Made by a program: the position numbers and the translations under genes. DNA of 49,499 nt from CAYJAD01 sp964371195. GTDB taxonomy: Bacteria > Desulfobacterota > Desulfovibrionia > Desulfovibrionales > Desulfovibrionaceae. A model generated the notes under the pieces. It saw only the letters and a program-made list of their open reading frames with translations. It was not told where the DNA came from and made no database searches. The first letter of the stretch is position 1. Each line of letters starts with the position of its first letter. Shown here in pieces: positions 25,664 through 33,366 of the stretch. The stretch is taken from assembly GCA_964371195.1 (NCBI GenBank), contig CAYJLD010000004.1, positions 1 to 49,499 on the forward strand. The letters are read 5' to 3'.

Positions 25664-27088
25664 ATGCGCGTGAACAATATTTTTTATCTATTTAACTGCA
25701 TAAACACAAAGCAAGTTTTAAAAAATATTTTTATTGTCTTGCTACTTTGTTTTTATACACTTTTTTCAATAAAACCTGCTGTTGCCAATGAAAAAAAACT
25801 AGACTTTAGTTTCTTTCGCCTAGGCACAACCAATCCTGTTATGCTTATTGTTGGCGGCATTCAAGGTGATGAGCCAGGGGGATTTTCCGCTGCTACTCTT
25901 TTAGCCACACGCTATAAGGTTACTCATGGCACATTGTGGATTGTGCCTAACCTTAACTTTCCAAGCATTATCAAGCGTAAACGTGGTCTGCATGGTGACA
26001 TGAACCGCAAGTTTGCCATTCTTGATCACACTGACCCTGAATATCAAACCGTAAGCCGCATTCAAAAACTTATTCGTGCTAAGGAAGTAAGTGTCATTCT
26101 AAATTTACATGATGGCAGTGGTTTTTATCGTAAAAAATATCAAAATGCCTTGAATGGACCAGCAAGATGGGGGCAATCTATCATTATAGACCAAGAATTT
26201 ATGCCCGATTTTATAACGCAAACTCACGACTTTAATACAGCAACAACTGAACATCGTTTACAATTCTTAGATGAAATGGCCCAAAGTGTTACTAAAATTG
26301 TAAACAAAAATTTACTACACAAAGACCATTACTTTGAGGTGCGTAATACGCATACTGCTAAGGGTGATCGTGAAATGGAAAAAAGCCTATCTTGGTTTGC
26401 AGTACGTCATGGCAAACCAGCCTTTGGCTTGGAAGCTAGTAAGGAATTTTCCGTGGTTAAACGAGCCTATTATCATCTACAAATGGTTGAAGCTTTTGCC
26501 CATTTAACTGGATTAGAAATTGAGCGAGATTTTGAATTAACTCTTAAAGGAGTTGAAGAAGCTCTTTACAGTGGACTTAGTGTAAGCTTCATGAACAATA
26601 GAATTATGCTACCCTTAGAAGATGTACGAGCACGTATTAACTTTCTACCTCTACCCAAAAAAGATTATGCTCCCATAGCCTCAAAGCCAATTATGGCTGT
26701 GTTGCCAAATGGCAAAAATCTCTATGTACATTATGGTAACCGCACCTTAACAACTATTATCCCAGATTGGCATGACATAGATTATAGCCTTGACATGCTT
26801 CGTGTTATCGTGGACGGACAAGAAAAACTAATCAATTTTGGTAGTGTCATTACAGTACAAAATGATTTTAAAGTGCTACCCATTACTGGCTATAGAGTAA
26901 ATGCCATTGGTGCAAATTCTGGCAAAAACAACGAAAGCAATATGTTATTTACAGAAAAATCTTTCATTAAAAGATTTTCTGTGGATAATGGTGGTAGTAT
27001 TTTTAGGGTAGAAGTCTATAAAGACAAAAGTTTTTGTGGTATGTTTATGGTACGCTTTACACGCCCTAAGCAAAAAAAACCACAATAA
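25664..27088 (+). CDS. Exported M99-family (Csd4-like) peptidoglycan carboxypeptidase
   Basis: A 474-residue protein resembling Csd4, the zinc DL-carboxypeptidase that trims peptidoglycan tripeptides and gives Helicobacter its helical shape. The catalytic block matches: IVGGIQGDEPGGF (Gln67 in place of the usual histidine ligand, Glu70), LNLHDGSGF (His149) and FGLEASKEF (Glu257, the general base position). An N-terminal hydrophobic segment (about 18-41, ending AVA) is a signal peptide or anchor, so it acts in the periplasm. The C-terminal 180 residues look like beta domains. The start is uncertain: no clear ribosome site, and an ATG at 25625 is also possible. A role in vibrioid shape is inferred. 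Confidence 0.78.
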   Translation: MRVNNIFYLFNCINTKQVLKNIFIVLLLCFYTLFSIKPAVANEKKLDFSFFRLGTTNPVMLIVGGIQGDEPGGFSAATLLATRYKVTHGTLWIVPNLNFPSIIKRKRGLHGDMNRKFAILDHTDPEYQTVSRIQKLIRAKEVSVILNLHDGSGFYRKKYQNALNGPARWGQSIIIDQEFMPDFITQTHDFNTATTEHRLQFLDEMAQSVTKIVNKNLLHKDHYFEVRNTHTAKGDREMEKSLSWFAVRHGKPAFGLEASKEFSVVKRAYYHLQMVEAFAHLTGLEIERDFELTLKGVEEALYSGLSVSFMNNRIMLPLEDVRARINFLPLPKKDYAPIASKPIMAVLPNGKNLYVHYGNRTLTTIIPDWHDIDYSLDMLRVIVDGQEKLINFGSVITVQNDFKVLPITGYRVNAIGANSGKNNESNMLFTEKSFIKRFSVDNGGSIFRVEVYKDKSFCGMFMVRFTRPKQKKPQ

Positions 27089-27136
27089 TAAATTTTACTT
27101 CAAGCCCTATCATTACTTACATACACAAACATCGTG

Positions 27137-28270
27137 CTATACTTTATCTATCCTTAGAGCCGGAGCCCCTACACCCATGACCTTAGCTTTCTTTACAAGT
27201 TCATCGTGCTCAACTCTTACATAGTCTTGACCCTGTAAATGATATTTTTTCGCGCTCAATATTTCATCTTCAACTTCCATTGACGTAGCCTTACGCGACA
27301 AAATACACCTTTCAAGTACACTATGACGAATCCCTAGTGTATGCGTATGCTTAAAGATAGCATCTTGTACCAATGATAAATCTTCTACTGCGCATAGCAC
27401 ACGCAAAACACCCGTGGGACGATTTTTCTTACCCACACCACTTAACCATAATACATCCAACACTTCTAACATAAGGCTAAGTTCATTAACGGCTACTCCC
27501 AATTCTTCACCCGTTAAGTGGTCAATATTGCTTTCTAATTGCATAATACTTTCACTTAACTTATTTTGCGCATCATCCACTAAATATATACGTAAACCTG
27601 CATTGGAAGGGCGACTTCCATAGCCTGTACCCATACGCATAGCAATTCCACTAAAACCTTTTGCAAAGCTTGTGTGCAAGGCATGCACCAAGGCCGCACC
27701 AGTGGGAGTTACAAGTTCGGTTGTAGCATCGGTAGCAATAATTGGTTTTTGCATGAGCAAGAATGCCGTTGCCGGAGCTGGCAATGGCAAGACACCATGC
27801 GCACATTCAATAGTGCCAGAAAACCAAGGTAATGGCGAACAAATAACTTTTTCCACACCTAGGTATTCAAGGCCAAGAGCTGTACCTAATATATCAACCA
27901 ATGTATCAATAGCCCCAACTTCATGAAAATGTACTTGCTCAGGCTCAATATTATGTGCGTGAGCTTCAGCTAAAGTAAGAGCATCTAAGGTGCTTAATGC
28001 CTTTTTTAAAACCCAATCAGATACATCTACTTTATAAAAAATATCTGCTATATCCTTGGGATGACGCAAGGGTTGATTATCTGGCCAATCAACACTAACC
28101 CTAAACCCAGGACCAGCAGCACGGCACTCTTGCCAAGCCATAAGCTTGCAATCAATGCCCACCTTAGCAAGTTTTTCTTGTAAAGGGCCAAGCTCAAAAC
28201 CAAGCTGGCAAAGAGCAGCCAAAAACATATCTCCACTTACTCCAGCTTGGCAGTCACAATAAGCATACAT
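27137..28270 (-). CDS. larC: Nickel-pincer cofactor insertase LarC
   Basis: A 377-residue protein of the LarC family, which uses CTP to insert nickel into the pincer cofactor (first found in lactate racemase). Seen: the start MYAYCDCQAGVSGDMFLAALCQLGF, HFHEVGAIDTLVDILGTALGLEYLG, LPLPAPATAFLL and ELVTPTGAALVHAL. In some bacteria larC is split and joined by ribosomal frameshift; here it is a single uninterrupted frame. No larA, larB or larE lies nearby. It converges with the peptidase gene, 48 bases apart. Confidence 0.92.
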   Translation of the reverse strand: MYAYCDCQAGVSGDMFLAALCQLGFELGPLQEKLAKVGIDCKLMAWQECRAAGPGFRVSVDWPDNQPLRHPKDIADIFYKVDVSDWVLKKALSTLDALTLAEAHAHNIEPEQVHFHEVGAIDTLVDILGTALGLEYLGVEKVICSPLPWFSGTIECAHGVLPLPAPATAFLLMQKPIIATDATTELVTPTGAALVHALHTSFAKGFSGIAMRMGTGYGSRPSNAGLRIYLVDDAQNKLSESIMQLESNIDHLTGEELGVAVNELSLMLEVLDVLWLSGVGKKNRPTGVLRVLCAVEDLSLVQDAIFKHTHTLGIRHSVLERCILSRKATSMEVEDEILSAKKYHLQGQDYVRVEHDELVKKAKVMGVGAPALRIDKV

Positions 28271-28429
28271 GGTGTTTCTCCAAAAAAATGTAAAATTTTA
28301 TTTCAAATAAGCTTTACTCACTTGAAGAGCAAGCAAAGTAAGTATATAAGAGTCATAAGAACATGGCAATTATATAAGCAATTAATAATAATCATATGTA
28401 TTGTCATAACGTTACAATAAGGAGGTAGT

Positions 28430-29077
28430 ATGCTCATTCGCAATTGGATGACTAGTGAAGTTATTACCATAACACCTGAGACCTCGGTTAGTCGTGCGGC
28501 AACACTTATGAAAAACCATGCCATACGCCGCTTGCCCGTGGTAGATACCCAAATGAATGTAGTTGGAATTGTATCAGCTAGCGACGTTAAAGCCGCTTCA
28601 CCCTCACAAGCAACATCCTTAGATATGCACGAGTTGCAGTATCTTCTTTCTGAGCTTAAGGTCAAAGAAATTATGACTATAAAGCCCACATGTGTAAAAC
28701 CTGATGACTCAGTTGAGCATGTGGCCATGATTATGGAAGAACATGGCTTTGGTGGTTTACCTGTTACAGAAAACGATAAATTGGTCGGTATTATTACAGA
28801 CTATGATATTTTTAAAGTACTCCTAACTATTACTGGCGCAAGGCAAGGTGGAGTGCAATTAGCCTTTATTTTGGATAATACTCAAGGCCAAATTAAAGCA
28901 ATATTTGAAACCTTAGGGGCGCATGGGGCGCGTATTTTATCTGTTCTAACGCATTTTGCAGAAGATGGGGCTACGCGCCATGTATTTATACGCATAAAAC
29001 CCATGGACTCTCAAGACAATCGTGACGCACTCATTGAAGTATTAAAACAAAAACATAAACTAGCTTACTGGATATAA
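28430..29077 (+). CDS. CBS-domain pair plus ACT-like domain protein (AcuB-like)
   Basis: A 215-residue cytoplasmic regulatory protein. Two CBS motifs are visible, MLIRNWMTSEVITITPETSVSRAATLMKNHAIRRLPVVD (1-40) and VKEIMTIKPTCVKPDDSVEHVAMIMEEHGFGGLPVTENDKLVGIITDYDIF (about 80-130), followed by an ACT-like domain (about 140-215) with the pattern of allosteric ligand-binding units. Such proteins bind adenosyl nucleotides and perhaps an amino acid. AAGGAGG eight bases upstream supports the start. Monocistronic, upstream of dsrC by 250 bases; no functional link to dsrC is shown. Ligand and target unknown. Confidence 0.8.
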   Translation: MLIRNWMTSEVITITPETSVSRAATLMKNHAIRRLPVVDTQMNVVGIVSASDVKAASPSQATSLDMHELQYLLSELKVKEIMTIKPTCVKPDDSVEHVAMIMEEHGFGGLPVTENDKLVGIITDYDIFKVLLTITGARQGGVQLAFILDNTQGQIKAIFETLGAHGARILSVLTHFAEDGATRHVFIRIKPMDSQDNRDALIEVLKQKHKLAYWI

Positions 29078-29177
29078 TTTTAAAAAATATTATTAATATA
29101 GGTGGATAGTTTATTAATATTGGCGTTTAAAAAAAATACTCTAGCCACTTGCCATTTTTTTTAGAATGTGGCAATGT

Positions 29178-29265
29178 GTGCTTACTGTTTGGGTACATAA
29201 GCACTAAGTACCAATATCTTGTTTAGGTACCGCCCACAGGATAAACCTGATAGGGTTATTTTTAA
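29178..29265 (+). promoter_or_regulatory. Structured leader of dsrC
   Basis: Three overlapping hairpins precede dsrC: GTGCTTA / TAAGCAC (29178-29204), GGTAC / GTACC and GTACC / GGTAC pairs that share strands with it (to about 29231), and ATAAACC / GGGTTAT followed by TTTTT (29241-29263), which looks like a weak terminator. The shared strands allow alternative folds. The gene starts about 65 bases later. A leader-type switch or a separate small RNA is possible. Confidence 0.4.
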
Positions 29266-29329
29266 TGGCTAAATACTGTTGGATTGATTCCAATGGGGAA
29301 AATCGTAAAAGTGTCCAAGGAGGACAAGT

Positions 29330-29647
29330 ATGGCTGAGATTACTTATAAGGGTAAAAGTTTTGAGGTGGATGAAGACGGCTTCTTACTCCGTTTTGATGA
29401 TTGGTGCCCTGAGTGGATGGATTATGTAAAAGAATCTGAAGGTATCACCGACATCAACGCTGACCACCAAAAAATTCTTGACTTCCTACAGGACTACTAC
29501 AAGAAGAATGGTATTGCTCCTATGGTGCGTATCCTTTCTAAGAACACTGGCTATAAACTTAAAGAAGTTTATGAATTATTCCCATCTGGCCCTGGTAAGG
29601 GAGCTTGCAAAATGGCTGGCTTACCTAAGCCTACCGGATGTGTATAA
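29330..29647 (+). CDS. dsrC: DsrC, sulfur-carrier partner of dissimilatory sulfite reductase
   Basis: A 105-residue protein that accepts sulfur from DsrAB as a cysteine trisulfide and hands it to the DsrMKJOP membrane complex. The flexible C-terminal arm is complete: GKGACKMAGLPKPTGCV has both redox cysteines, Cys93 and Cys104 (the penultimate residue), spaced as in the functional protein, so this is true DsrC and not a TusE-type relative lacking Cys93. AAGGAGG supports the start. Monocistronic with a strong terminator. It fits with taurine-derived sulfite production encoded 1-7 kb downstream. Confidence 0.97.
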   Translation: MAEITYKGKSFEVDEDGFLLRFDDWCPEWMDYVKESEGITDINADHQKILDFLQDYYKKNGIAPMVRILSKNTGYKLKEVYELFPSGPGKGACKMAGLPKPTGCV

Positions 29648-29670
29648 TCATCTAAATCAAAAATATTTAA

Positions 29671-29702
29671 AAAACCCTCCGCTTGCGGAGGGTTTTTTTT
29701 AG
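29671..29702 (+). terminator. Terminator of dsrC
   Basis: Stem AAAACCCTCCGC / GCGGAGGGTTTT with a two-base centre (effectively a 4-base loop) followed by eight T. Very strong, as expected for an abundantly transcribed gene. Confidence 0.93.
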
Positions 29703-29716
29703 CAATATGCAAATAT

Positions 29717-29780
29717 AAAGTCTCACAACAACGCGTGCAAAAGCTTAGCCTTTTGCAAAATCTATTATTGATGAGACTTT
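29717..29780 (-). terminator. Branched hairpin after lolA
   Basis: An outer stem AAAGTCTCA / TGAGACTTT encloses a second stem GCAAAAG / CTTTTGC. It starts immediately past the lolA stop on the minus strand and is followed by ATATTTG. It probably ends lolA transcripts, opposing the dsrC terminator. Confidence 0.5.
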
Positions 29781-29781
29781 C

Positions 29782-30438
29782 TTACTGAATACGCTTGCTC
29801 CCATCTTCCACATCAATTCCTTCTGGTGGAGTAAAGCTAAAAACATTTGCACCAAGTTTAGCATTTAATTCAATAGTATTAAACTCCAAAGTATTAACAT
29901 TGCCATAAAAATCTACAACACTGGCCTTTTTGATAAGCATACTTTGTTCATCTATACCAATAACAGCTTCCACCATTTCCGGTTTTGGCTCATAGGGGAA
30001 AAGATGTAAAACTGTAAGGGCACCTTGTTTGCCAAGCTTTTTTACTTCAAAATCTTCATCAAGCTTAGCTTGGCCTGTTATTACCTCAATGAGGGTACGC
30101 ATATCTTGCATAAGGTCAGGCTGATATTTATAAGCCACTTCCTCATCGGGTAAATAATTCCAAATTTCTTTTGGGGTAATTAATAGTAATTCAGCATGCG
30201 GTGCCTTGGTTTCCCAGCGTACCTTAAGTGGTTTTTCAAAAATAATTGTGCCCTGTCTTTTTTCTACACTACCACTTTCACGGTGAGTTAGGCTTTGGCT
30301 AAATTCTGCCTTTAAGCTATTAATTTGCTGGTATTTTTTTTGTAAATTATCTTCCAAATTATTACTGGCATAGGCAATCCCCATTAAAAATATACTACAT
30401 ACACAACAACATATGAGAACAAAAAAATTATTTTTCAT
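29782..30438 (-). CDS. lolA: Outer-membrane lipoprotein carrier protein LolA
   Basis: A 218-residue periplasmic chaperone that ferries lipoproteins from the inner to the outer membrane. Residues 1-24 (MKNNFFVLICCCVCSIFLMGIAYA) are a signal peptide. The mature part has the LolA pattern: LQKKYQQINSLKAEFSQSL, GTIIFEKPLKVRWETKAPHAELLLI, GKEIWNY-like ITPKEIWNYLPDEEVA, and the final strands ANVFSFTPPEGIDV. The start at 30438 has AAAGGA upstream. Moderate divergence from enterobacterial LolA is normal. Confidence 0.88.
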   Translation of the reverse strand: MKNNFFVLICCCVCSIFLMGIAYASNNLEDNLQKKYQQINSLKAEFSQSLTHRESGSVEKRQGTIIFEKPLKVRWETKAPHAELLLITPKEIWNYLPDEEVAYKYQPDLMQDMRTLIEVITGQAKLDEDFEVKKLGKQGALTVLHLFPYEPKPEMVEAVIGIDEQSMLIKKASVVDFYGNVNTLEFNTIELNAKLGANVFSFTPPEGIDVEDGSKRIQ

Positions 30439-30547
30439 GAATTTTCCTTTATTGTTTTGCATAAAATATATGAGCTGGCCTTAAAAAACAAGCCCATGTC
30501 TAAAGCATAACTTGCATAAAAAAATTAAACTTCCATAGCGTAAAAGA

Positions 30548-30567
30548 GTGATATGTTTTTGCATCAA
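30548..30567 (+). promoter_or_regulatory. Candidate activator-binding site upstream of ald
   Basis: GTGATATG-TTTT-TGCATCAA, a 20-bp site whose right half is identical to the perfect dyad TTGATGCA-N4-TGCATCAA at 34833-34852 before xsc and whose left half keeps TGAT at the same spacing. It lies about 80 bases upstream of the candidate -24 element, the usual place for a sigma-54 enhancer. Confidence 0.45.
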
Positions 30568-30627
30568 TAAGAACCAGCCTAGCGCATTTTATATATTTTT
30601 ATTTTACTTTATAGCTAGTTACACAAA

Positions 30628-30643
30628 AGGCACGATAAGTGCA
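30628..30643 (+). promoter_or_regulatory. Candidate sigma-54 promoter of ald
   Basis: AGGCACGATAAGTGCA fits the -24/-12 consensus TGGCAC-N5-TTGCW with GG and GC exactly 12 bases apart (13 of 15 informative logic, first T and one T differ). It is 60 bases upstream of the ald start. Confidence 0.6.
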
Positions 30644-30702
30644 AACAACCTCAAAATGCTTGGCTTAACAAGCTATCAATCTAAACTCTGGAGAAATACA
30701 CT

Positions 30703-31821
30703 ATGAAAATCGGTTGCCCAAAAGAAGTAAAAAACAACGAAAACAGAATTGGCCTTACCCCTAACTCAGTGCGTGCATATGTTGCAGCAGGTCACGAAGT
30801 ATTCATTGAAAATAATGCTGGCCTTGGTTCTGGATGCCCCAATGATGAATATATTGCAGCTGGCGCAAAAATACTTCCCACTGCCGATGACGTGTGGGCT
30901 ACTGCTGACATGATTGTGAAAGTAAAAGAGCCCATGCCAGAAGAGTATGACAGAATGCGCGAAAACCAACTCGTGTATACCTATTTCCACTTTGCTGCCG
31001 ATGAAACTCTTACCAAGGCTTGTCTTGAAAAGAAAATTATTGCACTTGCTTATGAAACCGTTGAAGAAGGCAATGCTCTGCCTCTACTAAAACCCATGAG
31101 CGAAGTTGCCGGACGTATGGCATCACTTATGGGTGCATTTTACCTTGCAAAAACTCAAGGTGGACGCGGATTACTACCCATGGGTGTAACCGGTGTTGCC
31201 CCAGCTGAAGTATTAGTTATTGGTGGCGGTGTTGTAGGAACTCATGCTGCACGAGTAGCAGCAGGCTTAGGCGCCAAAGTAAATATTTTAGATGTAAATC
31301 TTAACCGTCTAGAATACCTAAGTGAAATTATGGACGCTAATGTTCAACCTTTATATAGTGATCCTCTAACCCTAGAAAATTGCTTAAAATCCGCCGATAT
31401 CGTTGTTGGTGCTGTACTTATCCCTGGTGCAGTTGCTCCAAAATTAATTAGACGTGAACACCTAAAAATGATGAAACCAGGTTCCGTACTTGTAGACGTT
31501 GCCATCGACCAAGGCGGTTGCTGCGAAACATCAAAAGCTACCACCCATAGTGAACCAACATATGTCGTTGATGATGTAATTCACTACTGCGTTGCCAATA
31601 TGCCAGGCGCATATGCTCGCACATCTGCTTTTGCTCTAAATAACGCCACTATCAAATATGGCCTTATGCTTGCTAACAAGGGTGCTGAGCAAGCCTGCAA
31701 AGATGATTATGGTCTAAAAATGGGCCTCAATGCCTACAAAGGTATTATCACATACAAAGCCGTTGCTGATGCTTTTGGTATGCAATCTTTATACAAGCCT
31801 GTTGATGAGGTATTAGGCTAA
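30703..31821 (+). CDS. ald: Alanine dehydrogenase
   Basis: A 372-residue NAD-dependent enzyme: L-alanine to pyruvate, ammonium and NADH. Seen: the start MKIGCPKEVKNNENRIGLTPNSVRAYVAAGHEV, VKVKEPMPEEYDRMRENQLVYTYFHFAAD, the Rossmann motif VLVIGGGVVGTHAARVAAGLGAKVNILDVN (about 168-198) and VDVAIDQGGCCETSKATTHSEPTY. Length is typical. In taurine users it regenerates the pyruvate needed by Tpa. It lies just upstream of tpa, behind a candidate sigma-54 promoter. Confidence 0.97.
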   Translation: MKIGCPKEVKNNENRIGLTPNSVRAYVAAGHEVFIENNAGLGSGCPNDEYIAAGAKILPTADDVWATADMIVKVKEPMPEEYDRMRENQLVYTYFHFAADETLTKACLEKKIIALAYETVEEGNALPLLKPMSEVAGRMASLMGAFYLAKTQGGRGLLPMGVTGVAPAEVLVIGGGVVGTHAARVAAGLGAKVNILDVNLNRLEYLSEIMDANVQPLYSDPLTLENCLKSADIVVGAVLIPGAVAPKLIRREHLKMMKPGSVLVDVAIDQGGCCETSKATTHSEPTYVVDDVIHYCVANMPGAYARTSAFALNNATIKYGLMLANKGAEQACKDDYGLKMGLNAYKGIITYKAVADAFGMQSLYKPVDEVLG

Positions 31822-31857
31822 TAATTGATTGAAAAGGGGCAATTTGCTTCGTCAGAA

Positions 31858-31884
31858 ATAAAAAGCCCCTGGGCTTTTATTAAT
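31858..31884 (+). terminator. Hairpin terminator between ald and tpa
   Basis: AAAAGCC / GGCTTTT with a short loop, followed by ATTAAT. The GCCCCT inside it could instead pair with AGGGGC at 31835-31840, so two exclusive folds exist. It may reduce readthrough from ald into tpa. Confidence 0.5.
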
Positions 31885-31897
31885 ACAATCCATGAAG

Positions 31898-31927
31898 CTT
31901 AAGTGAGGTCATATGACCTCACTTAAG
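31898..31927. repeat. 30-bp perfect palindrome upstream of tpa
   Basis: CTTAAGTGAGGTCAT directly joined to its exact complement ATGACCTCACTTAAG, with no spacer, 26 bases before the tpa start and outside the ribosome-binding site. There is no T-tract after it, so it is more like a protein-binding site, or an mRNA-protecting cruciform/hairpin, than a terminator. Confidence 0.8.
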
Positions 31928-31953
31928 TAATATAACCACTAGAGGGGTAGTTT

Positions 31954-33309
31954 ATGACCAAGAGTAGCAATGATTATATCAATAGTGATATTAAAAATGT
32001 ATGGCACCATTTGACTTTGCACCAAGGCAAAGCTCCCATGATTGTTGCCAAAGGCCAAGGTCTGACTATAACAGACATTAATGGCAAAGAGTATCTTGAT
32101 GCCACCTCAGGTGGTGTTTGGTGTGTTAACGTAGGCTATGGACGTGACCGCATTGCCGATGCCATTTGTAAGCAAATGAAAATTATGCCTTATTATGCAG
32201 CCACTGGTGGCAACCTGCCTACCATTGAATTTTCAGAAAAACTATTGGAATACATGCCTGGCCTATCACGCGTGTACATTTCCAATAGTGGATCAGAAGC
32301 CAATGAAAAAGCGTATAAAATGGTACGCCTACGCGCTTACAATAGCGATAAAAAAGAAAAAAATAAAATTCTTTTCCGCTATCGTGACTACCATGGCACA
32401 ACCATTGCCGCTTTAAGCTCTACCGGTCAGCCTGAACGTAAAGAGTGTTTTGGTCCTTTTGTACCTGGTTTTGTAGAAGTTCCTCATGCATGCTGTTATC
32501 GCTGCGCATTTGGTCAAAGCTATCCTGGCTGTAATCTTGAATGTGCAAAAGCCATTGAAACAAGCATCTTAGCAGAAGGTCCGGATACCGTAGGTGCAGC
32601 CATCTTTGAACCCATGACTGCCGGTGGTGGTGTTATTCCACCAGTGAAAGAATACTATAAAGAAGTTCAAGCCATATGCAAAAAATATGATGTACTTTTA
32701 ATTATGGATGAAGTTGTTTGTGGTATGGGCCGTACTGGAACCATGTTTGGCTATGAACACTATGATATTATACCAGATATGGTAACCATGGCTAAGGGTG
32801 TTGCCAGTGCTTACATGCCTATTTCATGTACTGTAACCACCGAGGAAGTATTTAACTCACTACAAAGCAGTACAGATAAACTTTCTTACTTCCGTGACAT
32901 TAGCACCTATGCTGGTTGCGCTGGCGGAGCAACTGCTGCCATTGAAAACCTTAAAATCATTGAAGAAGAAAACTTACTTCAAAATGTTACCAATATGGGT
33001 GAACATATCATGGGTGGACTTAGCGAAATGCTTACTCACGCCAATGTTGGTGATGTTCGTGGTAAGGGTTTACTTTGTGGTATTGAATTTGTTGAAGATA
33101 AAAACAGCAAAACTCCACTAGCTGAAGAAAAAGTCATTGCCATTTGCTTGGATATGGCTGCTAATGGTGTGCTAGTTGGGCGTACTAATCGTAGCTTCCC
33201 AGGTCAAAACAATATTATCAATATTGCTCCTGCTTATATCGTTAATAAGGAACAATGCGATACTATTTTATCTACACTTAGAAATAGTATTAAAACTATT
33301 TTAGGCTAG
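31954..33309 (+). CDS. tpa: Taurine:pyruvate aminotransferase
   Basis: A 451-residue class III PLP aminotransferase. Expected reaction: taurine + pyruvate to sulfoacetaldehyde + L-alanine. Seen: DATSGGVWCVNVGYGRDRIADAI, YISNSGSEANEKAYKMVR, RYRDYHGTTIAALSSTGQ, the PLP aspartate in LIMDEVVCGMGRTG and the Schiff-base lysine in MAKGVASAYMPIS. The cysteine-rich stretch HACCYRCAFGQSYPGCNLECAK matches Bilophila-type Tpa as I recall it. The substrate is supported by neighbours ald and xsc. Start has AGAGGGG upstream. Confidence 0.93.
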   Translation: MTKSSNDYINSDIKNVWHHLTLHQGKAPMIVAKGQGLTITDINGKEYLDATSGGVWCVNVGYGRDRIADAICKQMKIMPYYAATGGNLPTIEFSEKLLEYMPGLSRVYISNSGSEANEKAYKMVRLRAYNSDKKEKNKILFRYRDYHGTTIAALSSTGQPERKECFGPFVPGFVEVPHACCYRCAFGQSYPGCNLECAKAIETSILAEGPDTVGAAIFEPMTAGGGVIPPVKEYYKEVQAICKKYDVLLIMDEVVCGMGRTGTMFGYEHYDIIPDMVTMAKGVASAYMPISCTVTTEEVFNSLQSSTDKLSYFRDISTYAGCAGGATAAIENLKIIEEENLLQNVTNMGEHIMGGLSEMLTHANVGDVRGKGLLCGIEFVEDKNSKTPLAEEKVIAICLDMAANGVLVGRTNRSFPGQNNIINIAPAYIVNKEQCDTILSTLRNSIKTILG

Positions 33310-33326
33310 TTAATAAATGATTGATT

Positions 33327-33357
33327 AAGGGGGGATATTTGTTCCCCCCTTTTTTAT
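33327..33357. terminator. Terminator between tpa and the activator gene
   Basis: Stem AAGGGGGG / CCCCCCTT with a 9-base loop, followed by TTTTTATA on the plus strand. It ends tpa and, with A-tract help, probably the converging regulator gene. Confidence 0.85.
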
Positions 33358-33366
33358 AGTAAACAA

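Noticed and set aside
25318..25695. Short frames on both strands across 25318-25695
   Set aside because: They run through the family B repeat element; translations are low-complexity and match nothing. The element is repeated and non-coding.
28318..28728. Minus-strand frame overlapping the CBS-domain gene
   Set aside because: Shadow frame; the plus-strand CBS protein has a strong ribosome site and clear domains.
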